Assembly (NCBI GenBank): GCA_027623295.1
Contig: JAQBXR010000011.1
Coordinates: 1-64,000, forward strand
Length of the DNA stretch: 64,000 nt
Direction of reading: 5' to 3'
Source of the DNA: Planctomycetota bacterium
Lineage (GTDB): Bacteria; Planctomycetota; UBA1135
Below the pieces are notes generated by a model. It was not told the origin of the DNA. It did no database searches and saw only the letters and a list, made by a program, of their open reading frames with translations. Below are positions 7,310 to 16,430 of this stretch, one piece after another. Position numbers and translations under genes: made by a program. Position 1 is the first letter of the stretch, and every line of letters starts with the position of its first letter.

Positions 7310-8107
7310 ATGAAAGCCTCGCTTGCCCCCCTTCTCCTGCTTGTCGCAGCATCCTCTTGCTCTCTCACCTTTGGTGGTTGGGGCGAGAAAGTCACCTCAG
7401 AATCCACGCTCCACTTCGAGCCTGCTGCCGGAACGACCTCCATCAACATTGACTGCTTTAATGGCAGTATTGAACTCCTCGCAGGCACTGAGGGCAGCGC
7501 CATCGACGGCAAATCCACACTTCACGCACGCGGCCGCACTACGGAGCATGCCCAAGAACGTCTGAGAACGATGGAATGGCAGTTCAGCCAAAGCGGCGAC
7601 GCCGTCACCCTGATTCTGACCAAGCCGGAAGGTGGCTCGAACAACGCTGGTGGAAAGCTACAAAGCCTTAGTGTTCCAACAGGCTATGACATCACGATTG
7701 ATACCAGCAATGGCCACGTGACCATCCCGGCTGGATTTGAAAACCTGCACATCGATACGGGTAATGGTGCTGTCACCATTCATGGCGGAAAGAAGGTTTA
7801 CGTCGACACCTCTAATGGTCGGATTGAATACTTCGGTAGCTCGCCAGACTTTGAATTGAATACGTCCAACGGCAGCATTGAAGTCCAACTCGAAGGCAAC
7901 TGGAATGGACGCGGTGTAGCCGACTCTTCCAACGGCCGCATTGCGGTTCGCTGCAACGGTGTCATCGACGCGCGCCTCCACACCTCGACCAGCAACGGCA
8001 AGCCAGTGGTTTATGGCCCTGAACTCGGTAAATCGGCCGGTGCCGGCTCACTGGACCTCGATACCAGCAACGGCAACATCACCGTCACTCACGCATTCGC
8101 GGACTAG
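7310..8107 (+). CDS. DUF4097-type repetitive beta lipoprotein
   Basis: A 265-aa protein with a lipoprotein signal (LVAASSC) followed by a long beta-rich domain. At least seven short turns of the form (D/N)(T/S)(S/G)NG recur about every 20 residues (DTSNGHV, DTGNGAV, DTSNGRI, NTSNGSI, DSSNGRI, STSNGK, DTSNGNI). This is the pattern of DUF4097 putative adhesins, expected to fold as a single-stranded parallel beta-helix on the cell envelope. The start at ATG 7310 follows an AGGAAA stretch and gives the signal peptide. It lies 20 bp from the divergent phosphorylase start. Function unproven. Confidence 0.85.
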   Translation: MKASLAPLLLLVAASSCSLTFGGWGEKVTSESTLHFEPAAGTTSINIDCFNGSIELLAGTEGSAIDGKSTLHARGRTTEHAQERLRTMEWQFSQSGDAVTLILTKPEGGSNNAGGKLQSLSVPTGYDITIDTSNGHVTIPAGFENLHIDTGNGAVTIHGGKKVYVDTSNGRIEYFGSSPDFELNTSNGSIEVQLEGNWNGRGVADSSNGRIAVRCNGVIDARLHTSTSNGKPVVYGPELGKSAGAGSLDLDTSNGNITVTHAFAD

Positions 8108-8129
8108 TCTGAGTTAAACTCCAGGGGTA

Positions 8130-8912
8130 GTGAATCTTCCTACCCCATCTTCGCTCGCCTCCGGCGCGGCCATACTCAGCGACCTTCGCTTTCAAGGAGG
8201 GTTGATTCTGCTAGTTGGCCTGGCCGGAGGTCTTTTGCCATTATTGACTAAATGGAATGAACGCAAGTTGCACAACGCGCTCGCGCTTTCCACCGGAATC
8301 TTTTTGGGCGCGGTGTTTTTACATATGCTCCCGGCCTTGCCCAAGGCGGTTCCAGAAGAGGAAGAGCATGGCGGCATGCTGCTGTGGAGTTTTGTTTTGA
8401 TCGGCGTGCTTGGGGTTTACTTCCTCGAGTCCTTAGTGTTTCGCACCCACGATCACGATGACCTGCACCGACACAAAGCAGTGGGTTATGCGTCCATGAC
8501 TGGCTTGTCGATTCATGCACTGACTACGGGTATTGGCTTGGCCGCAGCTTCGGTTGCAGAAGTGGCCATGCCAGTCTTTGTTGCCATCATTGCGCACAAA
8601 GCCTTCGAGGCCTTTTCGCTCATGTCGGTGTTCATGCTGGCGCAGTTCCCCAAGAAGCGCATGCTTGGATTTATCCTCGCCTTTGCGTGCTTTACTCCGC
8701 TCGGCATTTGGGCAGGCAGCGGGCTGTTTTCCACATTGAGCGAGACCGGTTTAGCCGTGGCAGTTGCCTTAGCCGCAGGCACTTTCCTGTTTGTTTGCTT
8801 GAGCGAATTATTGCCCGAAGTCTTCCATCATAAGGAAGACATTCTGCTGAAGACCATATTGCTCCTATTAGGAATCAGTGTGATGGCCGGAATCCATAGC
8901 TTAGAAGGCTAA
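8130..8912 (+). CDS. ZIP-family divalent metal transporter
   Basis: A 260-aa inner-membrane protein with eight hydrophobic segments and the ZIP metal-site helices: SIHALTTGIGLAAA (TM4) and IAHKAFEAFSL (TM5, HK..E). A His-rich cytoplasmic loop (RTHDHDDLHRHK) precedes TM4. It should import zinc or other divalent metals. The start is GTG at 8130. The SO_0444-like permease begins 1 bp after its stop, so the pair is translationally linked and probably acts on metal balance together. Confidence 0.9.
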   Translation: MNLPTPSSLASGAAILSDLRFQGGLILLVGLAGGLLPLLTKWNERKLHNALALSTGIFLGAVFLHMLPALPKAVPEEEEHGGMLLWSFVLIGVLGVYFLESLVFRTHDHDDLHRHKAVGYASMTGLSIHALTTGIGLAAASVAEVAMPVFVAIIAHKAFEAFSLMSVFMLAQFPKKRMLGFILAFACFTPLGIWAGSGLFSTLSETGLAVAVALAAGTFLFVCLSELLPEVFHHKEDILLKTILLLLGISVMAGIHSLEG

Positions 8913-8913
8913 C

Positions 8914-9993
8914 GTGGAATTCCTTCAATCCTGGTGGGCGGCAATCTGGGGCATCCTTGCGGAGTCCGGACCGTGGTTATTGGGTGGATTCCTAATTGCG
9001 GGTCTGCTGAATACTTTGATCCCAAGGGAAAAAGTGTTCCGCCACTTCGGAGGCAATAACTTCGTTTCCGTGTTCAAAGCGGCCATCTTGGGGGCGCCAC
9101 TTCCTCTGTGCTCTTGCTCAGTAATCCCCACCGCCGCGGGCCTGCGCGATGCCGGAGCGAGCAAAGGCGCCACGACTTCTTTCCTAATCGCAACGCCAGA
9201 AACCGGGGTTGATTCGATTGGAATTACTTGGGCGTTGATGGACCCGCTGATGACATTGCTGCGCCCCTTGTCCGCCATCGTGACCGCCATCTTTTCAGGC
9301 TTGATGGTCAACCGGTTTGCCGCAAGCACCCCGGAAGAGGATGCCCTTGCCTCTGACAAGAAAGAAGGTGGGCAGGAAGATGCTCCGTGCTGTGCCTCTA
9401 AGGCACCGCCAAAGCCATCCTTAAAGGAACGATTGATAGGCGCAGTGCGCTATGCCTTTGGCAAGTTAATGGCGGACCTTACGCCATGGTTCTTGCTCGG
9501 CTTCTTAATCTCTGGCTTGATCACCGTATGGGTGCCAGATGACTTCTTCGGCGATACCCTGCCGAACGGTTGGCTCTCCATGCTGGCCATGTTGGTTGTC
9601 AGCATGCCGATGTACATTTGCGCCACGGCGAGTACGTCTGTCGCTGCCGCCATGATTGCAAAAGGTTTAGACCCCGGCGCTGCAGTCGTGCTGCTTCTTG
9701 CTGGACCGGCTACCAACATCACCACCATCTTGGTGGTACGACAATTTCTGGGGAAAGCCGTGGTCAAGATCTATCTCTTCAGCTTGGTAATTTGCTCTTT
9801 GCTGATTGGCTGGGGCGTAAACTTCCTTTACTCAGCATTAGAATTAGATCTAAAGAATACGGTGCCGCATGTGCACGAAATGGAGCACGGCTTAGTCTCC
9901 ACCATCGGAGGCCTAATACTTTCGGCACTGTTGCTTTACCACGCGTGGGCGCTTTGGCTGAAACCAAAACCGATCTCCGATGCGGTTACTTAG
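8914..9993 (+). CDS. SO_0444/ArsP-type (UPF0718) permease
   Basis: A 359-aa membrane protein made of two halves of about four helices each. The first half has the family signature APLPLCSCSVIPTA followed by RDAGASKGATTSFLIATPETG; the second has the matching MPMYICATASTSVAAAMIAKG. The linker contains a vicinal Cys pair (DAPCCASKAP), which could bind a soft metal. SO_0444-like permeases are linked to heavy-metal efflux and ArsP relatives to organoarsenical export. The GTG start follows the ZIP stop by 1 bp, which supports a metal role. Substrate not determinable. Confidence 0.85.
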   Translation: MEFLQSWWAAIWGILAESGPWLLGGFLIAGLLNTLIPREKVFRHFGGNNFVSVFKAAILGAPLPLCSCSVIPTAAGLRDAGASKGATTSFLIATPETGVDSIGITWALMDPLMTLLRPLSAIVTAIFSGLMVNRFAASTPEEDALASDKKEGGQEDAPCCASKAPPKPSLKERLIGAVRYAFGKLMADLTPWFLLGFLISGLITVWVPDDFFGDTLPNGWLSMLAMLVVSMPMYICATASTSVAAAMIAKGLDPGAAVVLLLAGPATNITTILVVRQFLGKAVVKIYLFSLVICSLLIGWGVNFLYSALELDLKNTVPHVHEMEHGLVSTIGGLILSALLLYHAWALWLKPKPISDAVT

Positions 9994-10004
9994 TTGCTAG
10001 ACGA

Positions 10005-11225
10005 TTAAGTCAGCATCATGCCAGCAGTTGCGGCAGTGCAGTAAGTAGCAATCGTTCCAGCGCACATCGCGCGGAAGCCTAGACGGGCGAATTCGCCGCG
10101 GCGTCCAGGAACAATCGTCGACAGGCCACCAATCTGAATCGCAATGCTGCTGAAGTTGGAAAAGCCGCACAACGCGTAGCTTGCTATCACACGGGAGCGT
10201 TCGCTCAGCCCAGCATCATTAAAGCGACCAAGCTCCAAGAAGGCAACGTATTCATTCACCGCCATCTTGGTTCCAAGCAGACGGCCGACATCGGCGGCCT
10301 CTTCGTAGGGCACACCGATTAACCATGCGAAGGGCGAGAAAAGAGTGCCGAGAATGCCCTGCAAGTCATGTCCACTCCAAACCATGCCGATGAGTACGTT
10401 AACGACGCCAAGTAATCCAAGAAATGCGATAAGCATGGCAAGAATATTCAACGACAGCTTCATGCCATCGGCCGCGCCACTTGCTGCAGCATCTAAGCCA
10501 TTGCTGTATTCCGATGCCGGTTGAGCGACGTCGCGCCCCAAGGTTTCAGAGACTTCGGTTTCTGGAAAAACGACTTTCGCAATCGCTAAACCCATGGGTG
10601 CAGACATCACCGTGGCAGCTAACAAGTGCCCCGCGATATCGGGCACCACACCTTGCATCAGTTCCACGTAAACCGCGAAGACCCCACCGGCAACCGTGGC
10701 AAAGCCAACAGTCATGATGGCGCCAAGTTCACTGCGCGTCATCTTGGGAAGATACGGGCGCACCAATAACGGAGCTTCCGTTTGGCCGACAAAGATATTG
10801 GCCGCTGCAACGGTGGATTCCGAACCGGAAGTCCCCATGAGCTTCGACATAATCTTAGCCATCACGCCGACGATGAGGCGGACCAAGCCTAGGTGGTGCA
10901 TGAGGGCGAACACCGAACTGAAAAACACCACCGTCACCAATACCACCGCGCCTAGAACTGCGGGTTCTTCACCAAACCCAAGTACATCTCCGCCAATCAC
11001 TCCGCGACCGGCATTCTTCGCAATTTCAATGAGGCCGTTAAAGAAGGATTGGGCACCTTGAAAAAACCACTTGCCTGCAGCAGTCTTCAAAACCACAAAG
11101 GCGAGGAGCATTTGCAAACCAAGACCCACTACCAAAGTGCGCCAACGAATCGACTTCCGCGCTTCACTGATTGCGAAGGCGAGTCCGATTAAAACTAGGA
11201 TTCCAAAAAGGGGCTGCAGAGACAC
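10005..11225 (-). CDS. Concentrative nucleoside transporter (NupC/CNT family)
   Basis: A 406-aa inner-membrane symporter for nucleosides. CNT features include the N-terminal helix FGILVLIGLAFAIS, the helical hairpin motif FVGQTEAPLLVRPYL, and a C-terminal GTKMAVNEYVAFLELG with ASYALCGFSNFSSIAIQIGG. I start at GTG 11225, where the hydrophobic N-terminus of the family begins. It is divergent from the Tat-exported isomerase-like gene (53 bp apart). Together with the phosphorylase at 6453 it suggests uptake and breakdown of nucleosides. Confidence 0.94.
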   Translation of the reverse strand: MSLQPLFGILVLIGLAFAISEARKSIRWRTLVVGLGLQMLLAFVVLKTAAGKWFFQGAQSFFNGLIEIAKNAGRGVIGGDVLGFGEEPAVLGAVVLVTVVFFSSVFALMHHLGLVRLIVGVMAKIMSKLMGTSGSESTVAAANIFVGQTEAPLLVRPYLPKMTRSELGAIMTVGFATVAGGVFAVYVELMQGVVPDIAGHLLAATVMSAPMGLAIAKVVFPETEVSETLGRDVAQPASEYSNGLDAAASGAADGMKLSLNILAMLIAFLGLLGVVNVLIGMVWSGHDLQGILGTLFSPFAWLIGVPYEEAADVGRLLGTKMAVNEYVAFLELGRFNDAGLSERSRVIASYALCGFSNFSSIAIQIGGLSTIVPGRRGEFARLGFRAMCAGTIATYCTAATAGMMLT

Positions 11226-11278
11226 CTGGCGCCATCTTACCCATCCTTGCCCAGCGCGCGAGTCGATAGACTCCAAGC

Positions 11279-12175
11279 ATGGTCCTTTCTCGCCGCTCCT
11301 TCCTTCGCACCACCACGGCCGCCGCCGCTGTAGTTGCGGCTTCCGCAGCCTCTGCTGGTGCAGCGCTCCAGCAACGCGGTGCGCCTCAAGACCCAGGCGA
11401 AGATGCCAAAACCAAACTCGCACTCAACCTTGAAATGTGGTTTGGCGCGCACCCTTTTGTAGAGCGGATTCATCACGCTGCGGACCTAGGCTTTCAGCAC
11501 TTCGAATTTTGGCCGTGGCGCAATAAGGATTTGCCCGCGCTCAAAACGGCCATGAAAGAAACCGGCATGCAAGCCACTCAATTCACCGCATGGGGTTTCT
11601 CTCCCGGCATGAACGACCCAAAGAATCTCGAAGCCGTGCTGAAAGAGATTGAGGCTTCTTGCCAAACCGCGAATGAGCTTGGAGTCCCCATGATGACGGT
11701 GGTTGGCGGCAATGATCAGCCTGGCATGACTGCAGAGCAAATGCATGGGCACATTATCGAAGCCTTAAAACATGCGGCTCCGATTGCAGAGAAGTACCAG
11801 GTCATGTTGATCTTGGAGCCGATGAATATCCGGGTCGACCATAAGGGCCACTGTCTTTATGGAAGCCCCGATGGCGTGCGAATCTGCCGCGAGGTTGATA
11901 GCCCATGGGTGAAGTTGAATTGGGACCTTTACCACATGCAGATTTCCGAAGGAGATTTGTGCGGCCGGCTACGCGAAGGCTTTGATCAAGTTGGATACAT
12001 TCAACTCGCGGATCATCCGGGGCGGCGTGAACCAGGCACTGGTGAAATTGCCTATGGACGCGTCATGCAGGAGTTATGGGACCTTGGTTACCGCAAGCCG
12101 GTTGGCGTCGAAGCTTATCCTTCGGAAGAGGAATCCAAAAGCGCCGCACGCCTCCGCGCAAACATCGTTTTTTAA
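11279..12175 (+). CDS. Tat-exported sugar isomerase/epimerase-like TIM barrel (hydroxypyruvate isomerase family)
   Basis: A 298-aa protein with a clear twin-arginine signal (SRRSFLRTTTAAAAVVAASA) and an AP-endonuclease-2-type TIM barrel. Conserved metal-site positions are present: Glu in LILEPMN, Asp-His in NWDLYHMQ, His in LADHPGRREPGTGEI, and Glu in VGVEAYP. The EPGTGEI and HMQ segments are typical of hydroxypyruvate isomerase (Hyi)-like proteins. The DUF1080 lipoprotein starts 6 bp downstream, a pairing common in planctomycete sugar-degradation loci. The real substrate is probably an exported sugar derivative; the name reflects the family only. Confidence 0.85.
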   Translation: MVLSRRSFLRTTTAAAAVVAASAASAGAALQQRGAPQDPGEDAKTKLALNLEMWFGAHPFVERIHHAADLGFQHFEFWPWRNKDLPALKTAMKETGMQATQFTAWGFSPGMNDPKNLEAVLKEIEASCQTANELGVPMMTVVGGNDQPGMTAEQMHGHIIEALKHAAPIAEKYQVMLILEPMNIRVDHKGHCLYGSPDGVRICREVDSPWVKLNWDLYHMQISEGDLCGRLREGFDQVGYIQLADHPGRREPGTGEIAYGRVMQELWDLGYRKPVGVEAYPSEEESKSAARLRANIVF

Positions 12176-12181
12176 TCAGGC

Positions 12182-13495
12182 ATGAAGTCCCTCACTCCCC
12201 TAGTGTTTCTTCTACTCCTTCCTGCTTGCACTGCACCAGGCGTAGGAGGCGGCAGCGACGATGACTTCGTAGATCTGTTCAACGGCAAAGATTTGTCGGG
12301 TTGGGTCAACGTGAACGGTGCCGATGACACTTGGACTGTGCGCGACGGCATGATTGTGTGTAACGGAAAACCAACCGGTGTCATGCGTACCGATCGGATG
12401 TACCGAAACTTCATTGCGGAGTTTGAGTACAAACACATGGTTACCGGTGGCAACGCTGGCTTCTTTGTTTGGTCCGACCCGGTCCCGGCACGCGGTGTTC
12501 CATTTACGCGCTCCGTGGAAGTGCAAGTCATTGATGGCTGGGAAACCGATAACTGGACCAGTCATGGCGACGTCTTCGCGATTCATGGCGCCACAATGCG
12601 CCCCGATCGACCCCACCCCTCCGGCTGGGAACGTTGTCTTCCAAGTGAGCGGCGTGCCAACGGTACCGGCGAATGGAATCATTTCCGTATTACCGCGGTC
12701 GATGGCACCATTAAGTTAGCGGTGAACGGAAAAATAGTTTCCGGTGGTTACGACATCCGCCCCCGCCTTGGCTACTTGTGCTTGGAATCAGAAGGTTCCG
12801 AAGTTTACTTTCGTAACCTCAAAATTCGGGAACTTCCAGCCAAGCTGCGCTTAGGCGATGAGTTCATTGCCGACCAAGCGCGTGGCTTCACCAGCCTATA
12901 CAACGGACGCGACCTCAGCGGATGGGATGTAAAACCGGAGCATGAAGGCCATTGGAAGTCCGAAGACTGGTGCCTTACTTACGATGGTGCTGCAAGTGAC
13001 TTGTGGTCGGAAAAAGAATACGGCGATTTCGAAATGATCGTCGACTGGCGTTGGACCGGTGAAACGAAAGATGTCGAAGTGCCCGTGGTGCTTGCCGATG
13101 GCAGCGTGCAGACCGATGCCGCTGGTAAGGAGGTGAAGCAGATCGTTGCGGAAGCTGGAGACAGTGGCATCTATCTCCGCGGCTCATCCAAAAGCCAAGT
13201 CAATATTTGGTGTTGGCCTATCGGTTCCGGTGAGGTTTACGGCTACCGCACCGACGGCTCTATGTCCGAGGAAGTCCGCGCTGGCGTCACACCAAGTGAA
13301 AACGCCGATGCTCCCATTGGAGAGTGGAACCGCTTTCACATCACCATGGTTGGCGATCGGTTAACCGTAGTCCTAAACGGGAAAACTGTCGTCCAAGGAG
13401 CGCAGCTGCCCGGAGTCGATGCCCGTGGCAAGATTGCACTACAGCACCATGGTGCGCCGCTGGAGTTCGCGAACTTGTTTATACGCGAACTCTAA
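12182..13495 (+). CDS. Tandem DUF1080 (3-keto-disaccharide hydrolase-like) lipoprotein
   Basis: A 437-aa lipoprotein (LLLPAC signal) with two copies of the DUF1080 jelly-roll. Copy 1 opens with DLFNGKDLSGWVNVNG, copy 2 with SLYNGRDLSGWDVKPE, and each closes with a characteristic FHI/FRIT segment and VNGK/LNGK turn. DUF1080 includes 3-keto-glucoside hydrolases and glucanase-like folds. Most family members carry one copy, so the duplication is notable. It lies 6 bp after the Tat isomerase-like gene in the same operon, which supports periplasmic sugar processing. Confidence 0.88.
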   Translation: MKSLTPLVFLLLLPACTAPGVGGGSDDDFVDLFNGKDLSGWVNVNGADDTWTVRDGMIVCNGKPTGVMRTDRMYRNFIAEFEYKHMVTGGNAGFFVWSDPVPARGVPFTRSVEVQVIDGWETDNWTSHGDVFAIHGATMRPDRPHPSGWERCLPSERRANGTGEWNHFRITAVDGTIKLAVNGKIVSGGYDIRPRLGYLCLESEGSEVYFRNLKIRELPAKLRLGDEFIADQARGFTSLYNGRDLSGWDVKPEHEGHWKSEDWCLTYDGAASDLWSEKEYGDFEMIVDWRWTGETKDVEVPVVLADGSVQTDAAGKEVKQIVAEAGDSGIYLRGSSKSQVNIWCWPIGSGEVYGYRTDGSMSEEVRAGVTPSENADAPIGEWNRFHITMVGDRLTVVLNGKTVVQGAQLPGVDARGKIALQHHGAPLEFANLFIREL

Positions 13496-13531
13496 AACAA
13501 AGGGTTGGAGTCATGCTCCAAGAGGACTGGC

Positions 13532-14440
13532 CTACTCGAGGCCTAACTGCTTGCGCAGGTTCGCGTCGTCCGGGAAACGGTCGTAACCAACCTGCCAGGC
13601 AGCCATGGCCTTTTCGTGGTTGCCCTGCTGTTCATAAAGGTTGCCGAGCAGGAGGTGGGTTTGCGAGAACTGAGAATTCGCAACTTGATTCTCTTGCTGT
13701 CCGACCAAAATCTCAAAGTGGCGAATCGCCTCTGGCTGCTTGCCAAACATAGGAGGCCAAAAAGAGTAGGAGATGGCTTTGCTAAACCGAGCGTCCCAGT
13801 TTTCGGAATCGGCCGCGAGTACTTGATCATAGATGCCATCTGCCTTCATCGACCACTTACCAGCATCCATCCCTGCCACGCCACCGCGAATGATGGGCTG
13901 CAAGTAGGCGTAACCAAGCTGATTCATGAGATTCATATTCTCCGGGTCGTTCAGGACCTCTTGCTCCAGCAGCGCAATGGCTTCTTCAATAAGACCTTAC
14001 TCCTTCAGCTGGTCCCATAGTTCTTCGCGGCCTTGCCCCTGAAATTTCGGGTCCAAAAGCTGGGCAATGGAAGCATTCAGCAACTTCTCTTTCGCCGCGG
14101 CAACCATTTCTTCGTTTGCGCCTTCGCCCATGGCATCTTGAAACATCGTGGGGCCTCGTTCATCAAGCGCCTCGGCAATCATGCGGTTGATGGTTTCGGC
14201 ATCTAGACTGCGATTCACGCTTTGAGCAACTGGGCGATCGGACATGGAGTCGAAGCGCTGCTCCATCTCCATCATGCGCTCATCCATGCTTTCCAAACGC
14301 TCTGCGATAATTCCAATCTCAGGCAGCATTTGCAGCTCCGAGGCGGTGGAGTCCTCATGACTCATGTCCACAGAAAAATAAAACGCGACCCCACAAAGGA
14401 GGACTACCGCGAGGAAAAGGGTAAAAAGGCTCTGGTTCAT
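13532..14440 (-). pseudogene. Membrane-anchored coiled-coil/TPR protein interrupted by an in-frame TAA
   Basis: The frame starts at ATG 14440 with an N-terminal membrane anchor (LFTLFLAVVLLCGVAFYF) and a coiled-coil region (RLESMDERMMEMEQRFDSM). It then hits TAA at 13997-13999 (codon 148) in the middle of a TPR helix. Reading on in the same frame gives GLIEEAIALLEQEVLNDPEN and further TPR units (LLLGNLYEQQGNHEKAMAAW) to the stop at 13532. The helix before the stop (REELWDQLKE) joins smoothly to the one after it, so this was one protein of about 302 aa. The stop is ochre, not UGA, so selenocysteine does not explain it. Either a recent nonsense mutation, a sequencing error, or two separate short genes; the first ATG after the stop is at 13936. 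RecQ is the next gene upstream. Confidence 0.7.
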
Positions 14441-14472
14441 GATGGCTTTGAAAGAGTGGGGAATGGGACTTT

Positions 14473-16332
14473 TCAGTCCATGTGAGTACGCACCAAGTCG
14501 AGCAAGTCAGACCCGAATTCCTCGTGTTTTACCGGACCGATGCCATGCACGGCAAGCAAATCCTCCTCACACCCCGGCTGAGAAATCGCAACGCCCTCTA
14601 AAGATCGATTGCTCAGGATGCAGAAGGCTGGCACGCCTCGCTCCTCTGCTTGCTTGCGCCGCCACACTTTTAGTTTCTCCAGCAGGATCAAATCGCCCTC
14701 GCCCTCTAACATGACCTTCGAGGCGACGGAGGTCCCGACCAAGGTGCTCTGCGCTCCCGGCGCATCGACGAGTACGACCTCAATCACGGCATCTTCCGCC
14801 AAGGCAGCCTCTGCTTGCGGGCCTAAACTGAGCATGGGGTATTCACTTCCCACCACTGCCAGGTAACCACCGTCTAAAAGCCCTTGTGTGAGCAGGTCCA
14901 ATTGCGGCATGGAAACGGCGGAAAGCACACCGAAAGATTGCGGCCAATCCGGGATCCCTTTCGCCCTACTGCCCTTCAGTATTTTCAGAATCTTGCCGCG
15001 CCCATAACGTCCGTCCATCTGACGTACCGTGGCAAGAATTGCCTGAGCTTGCGTATGCGATTCTCCAGTCAGAGTTTGCGCAACCGCTCCCCCATCGGCA
15101 CAACGATCGCAGGCGTCACAGCCGGCGGAAAGGTCACTGGCGTCGGGGTCGCCAAAGTATTCAAGAATGCGCAGCCACAAACAACGGCTGCCTTTGAGTG
15201 ATTCGTAAATGCGAGTGAGGCGACGGCTTGCGGCCTCGCGATAACTCGGCTCCGGCTGTTGCTCGATGAGAAAAGTATGCGTGCGGTAATCCGTACCGCG
15301 CCAAATCATGAGGGCAGTGGAGTCTTCTCCATCGCGCCCAGCGCGCCCGACCTCCTGATAATAGTCCTCAAAAGAACGCGGCATACTCAAGTGAATCAGC
15401 AGGCGGATGTCCGGCTTATCAATGCCCATTCCAAAGGCATTGGTAGCAACCATGGCATCGACCTCATCGTCGATAAAGGCATCTTGCACGCGGCTGCGAT
15501 GTTCTGCATCACAGCCTCCGTGGTAGAAGGACGCCTTCAGCCCAGCATGACGCAAGGTCTCCACTGCATCTTCGGTGGCTTGGCGGGTGGTGGCATAGAT
15601 CAACGCCGGCGCTTTTCCTTTGCGCGCCTTGACTGCATTCACCATGCGAGCGAGGCGCGCATCGTCGGAAACGGCCTTTTCGACCTTCAACCTAAGGTTT
15701 GAGCGGAAAAATCCACGTACGTAGACGTCTGGATTTTTTAACCCGAGAGCTTCTGCAAGCTCACCCCGAAGTTGCGGGGTCGCGGTTGCGGTGAAGGCAC
15801 CAACGCGCTCCGGCTTCAAGGTCTCGAGGAAGTCCTTAATCCCTAGGTAGGCTTCACGGAACTCATGCCCCCAGCGCAACACACAATGCGCTTCATCGAC
15901 GGCAACAAAAGGCACTTCTACCAACTGCAGTAAATCCAGAAAGCGTTGCGATGCCAGGCGCTCCGGCGAAACATAGAGCAACTTTAAACGCCCCTCGGCA
16001 AAAGCCTGCTCCACACTTTCTCGCTCGGACATGCTCTGATTGCTGTCTAAGCTGGCCGCGGGGATTCCAAGCTTATGCATGGCAAGAACTTGGTCGCGCA
16101 TGAGGGCAATCAGCGGCGAAATGACCAAGGTGGTGCCCGGCAGCAAAATCGCAGGCAGCTGGTAACACAGGGACTTACCGCCGCCGGTCGGCAGCACCGC
16201 CACAGACTCCTGCCCGGTAAGGATGGAGCGGATGACCTCGGCCTGGCCAAGGCGGAACTCTTGAAAGCCGAAATACTTCTCCAGGTAGCTGTAAACCACC
16301 CGCCGACTGAACGAAAACGGGGCCTCAGGCAT
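14473..16332 (-). CDS. recQ: ATP-dependent DNA helicase RecQ
   Basis: A 619-aa 3'-5' DNA helicase with the RecQ domain order. Walker A is LPTGGGKSLCYQLPA, the DEAH box is VDEAHCVLRWGHEFREAY, motif VI is in QEVGRAGRDG, the RQC zinc site has Cys residues in SRCLWLRILEYF and AGCDACDRC, and a C-terminal HRDC-like helix bundle ends with LAVHGIGPVKHEEFG. The start at ATG 16332 matches the family N-terminus. It should act in recombination and replication-fork repair. It stands alone, divergent from the SDR gene. Confidence 0.95.
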   Translation of the reverse strand: MPEAPFSFSRRVVYSYLEKYFGFQEFRLGQAEVIRSILTGQESVAVLPTGGGKSLCYQLPAILLPGTTLVISPLIALMRDQVLAMHKLGIPAASLDSNQSMSERESVEQAFAEGRLKLLYVSPERLASQRFLDLLQLVEVPFVAVDEAHCVLRWGHEFREAYLGIKDFLETLKPERVGAFTATATPQLRGELAEALGLKNPDVYVRGFFRSNLRLKVEKAVSDDARLARMVNAVKARKGKAPALIYATTRQATEDAVETLRHAGLKASFYHGGCDAEHRSRVQDAFIDDEVDAMVATNAFGMGIDKPDIRLLIHLSMPRSFEDYYQEVGRAGRDGEDSTALMIWRGTDYRTHTFLIEQQPEPSYREAASRRLTRIYESLKGSRCLWLRILEYFGDPDASDLSAGCDACDRCADGGAVAQTLTGESHTQAQAILATVRQMDGRYGRGKILKILKGSRAKGIPDWPQSFGVLSAVSMPQLDLLTQGLLDGGYLAVVGSEYPMLSLGPQAEAALAEDAVIEVVLVDAPGAQSTLVGTSVASKVMLEGEGDLILLEKLKVWRRKQAEERGVPAFCILSNRSLEGVAISQPGCEEDLLAVHGIGPVKHEEFGSDLLDLVRTHMD

Positions 16333-16430
16333 GGAAAGACTGCGGAAGCGGGTGCATGCGAGAAAGGATACCAAGGTGTCAGGTAGACGTCTGCGTGCAA
16401 AGTGCGACACACTTGTTATTCTCAATAGCC

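Noticed and set aside
13997-13999. TAA inside the TPR frame as a recoded codon
   Set aside because: Bacterial recoding to selenocysteine uses UGA; TAA is used as a normal stop throughout the window.
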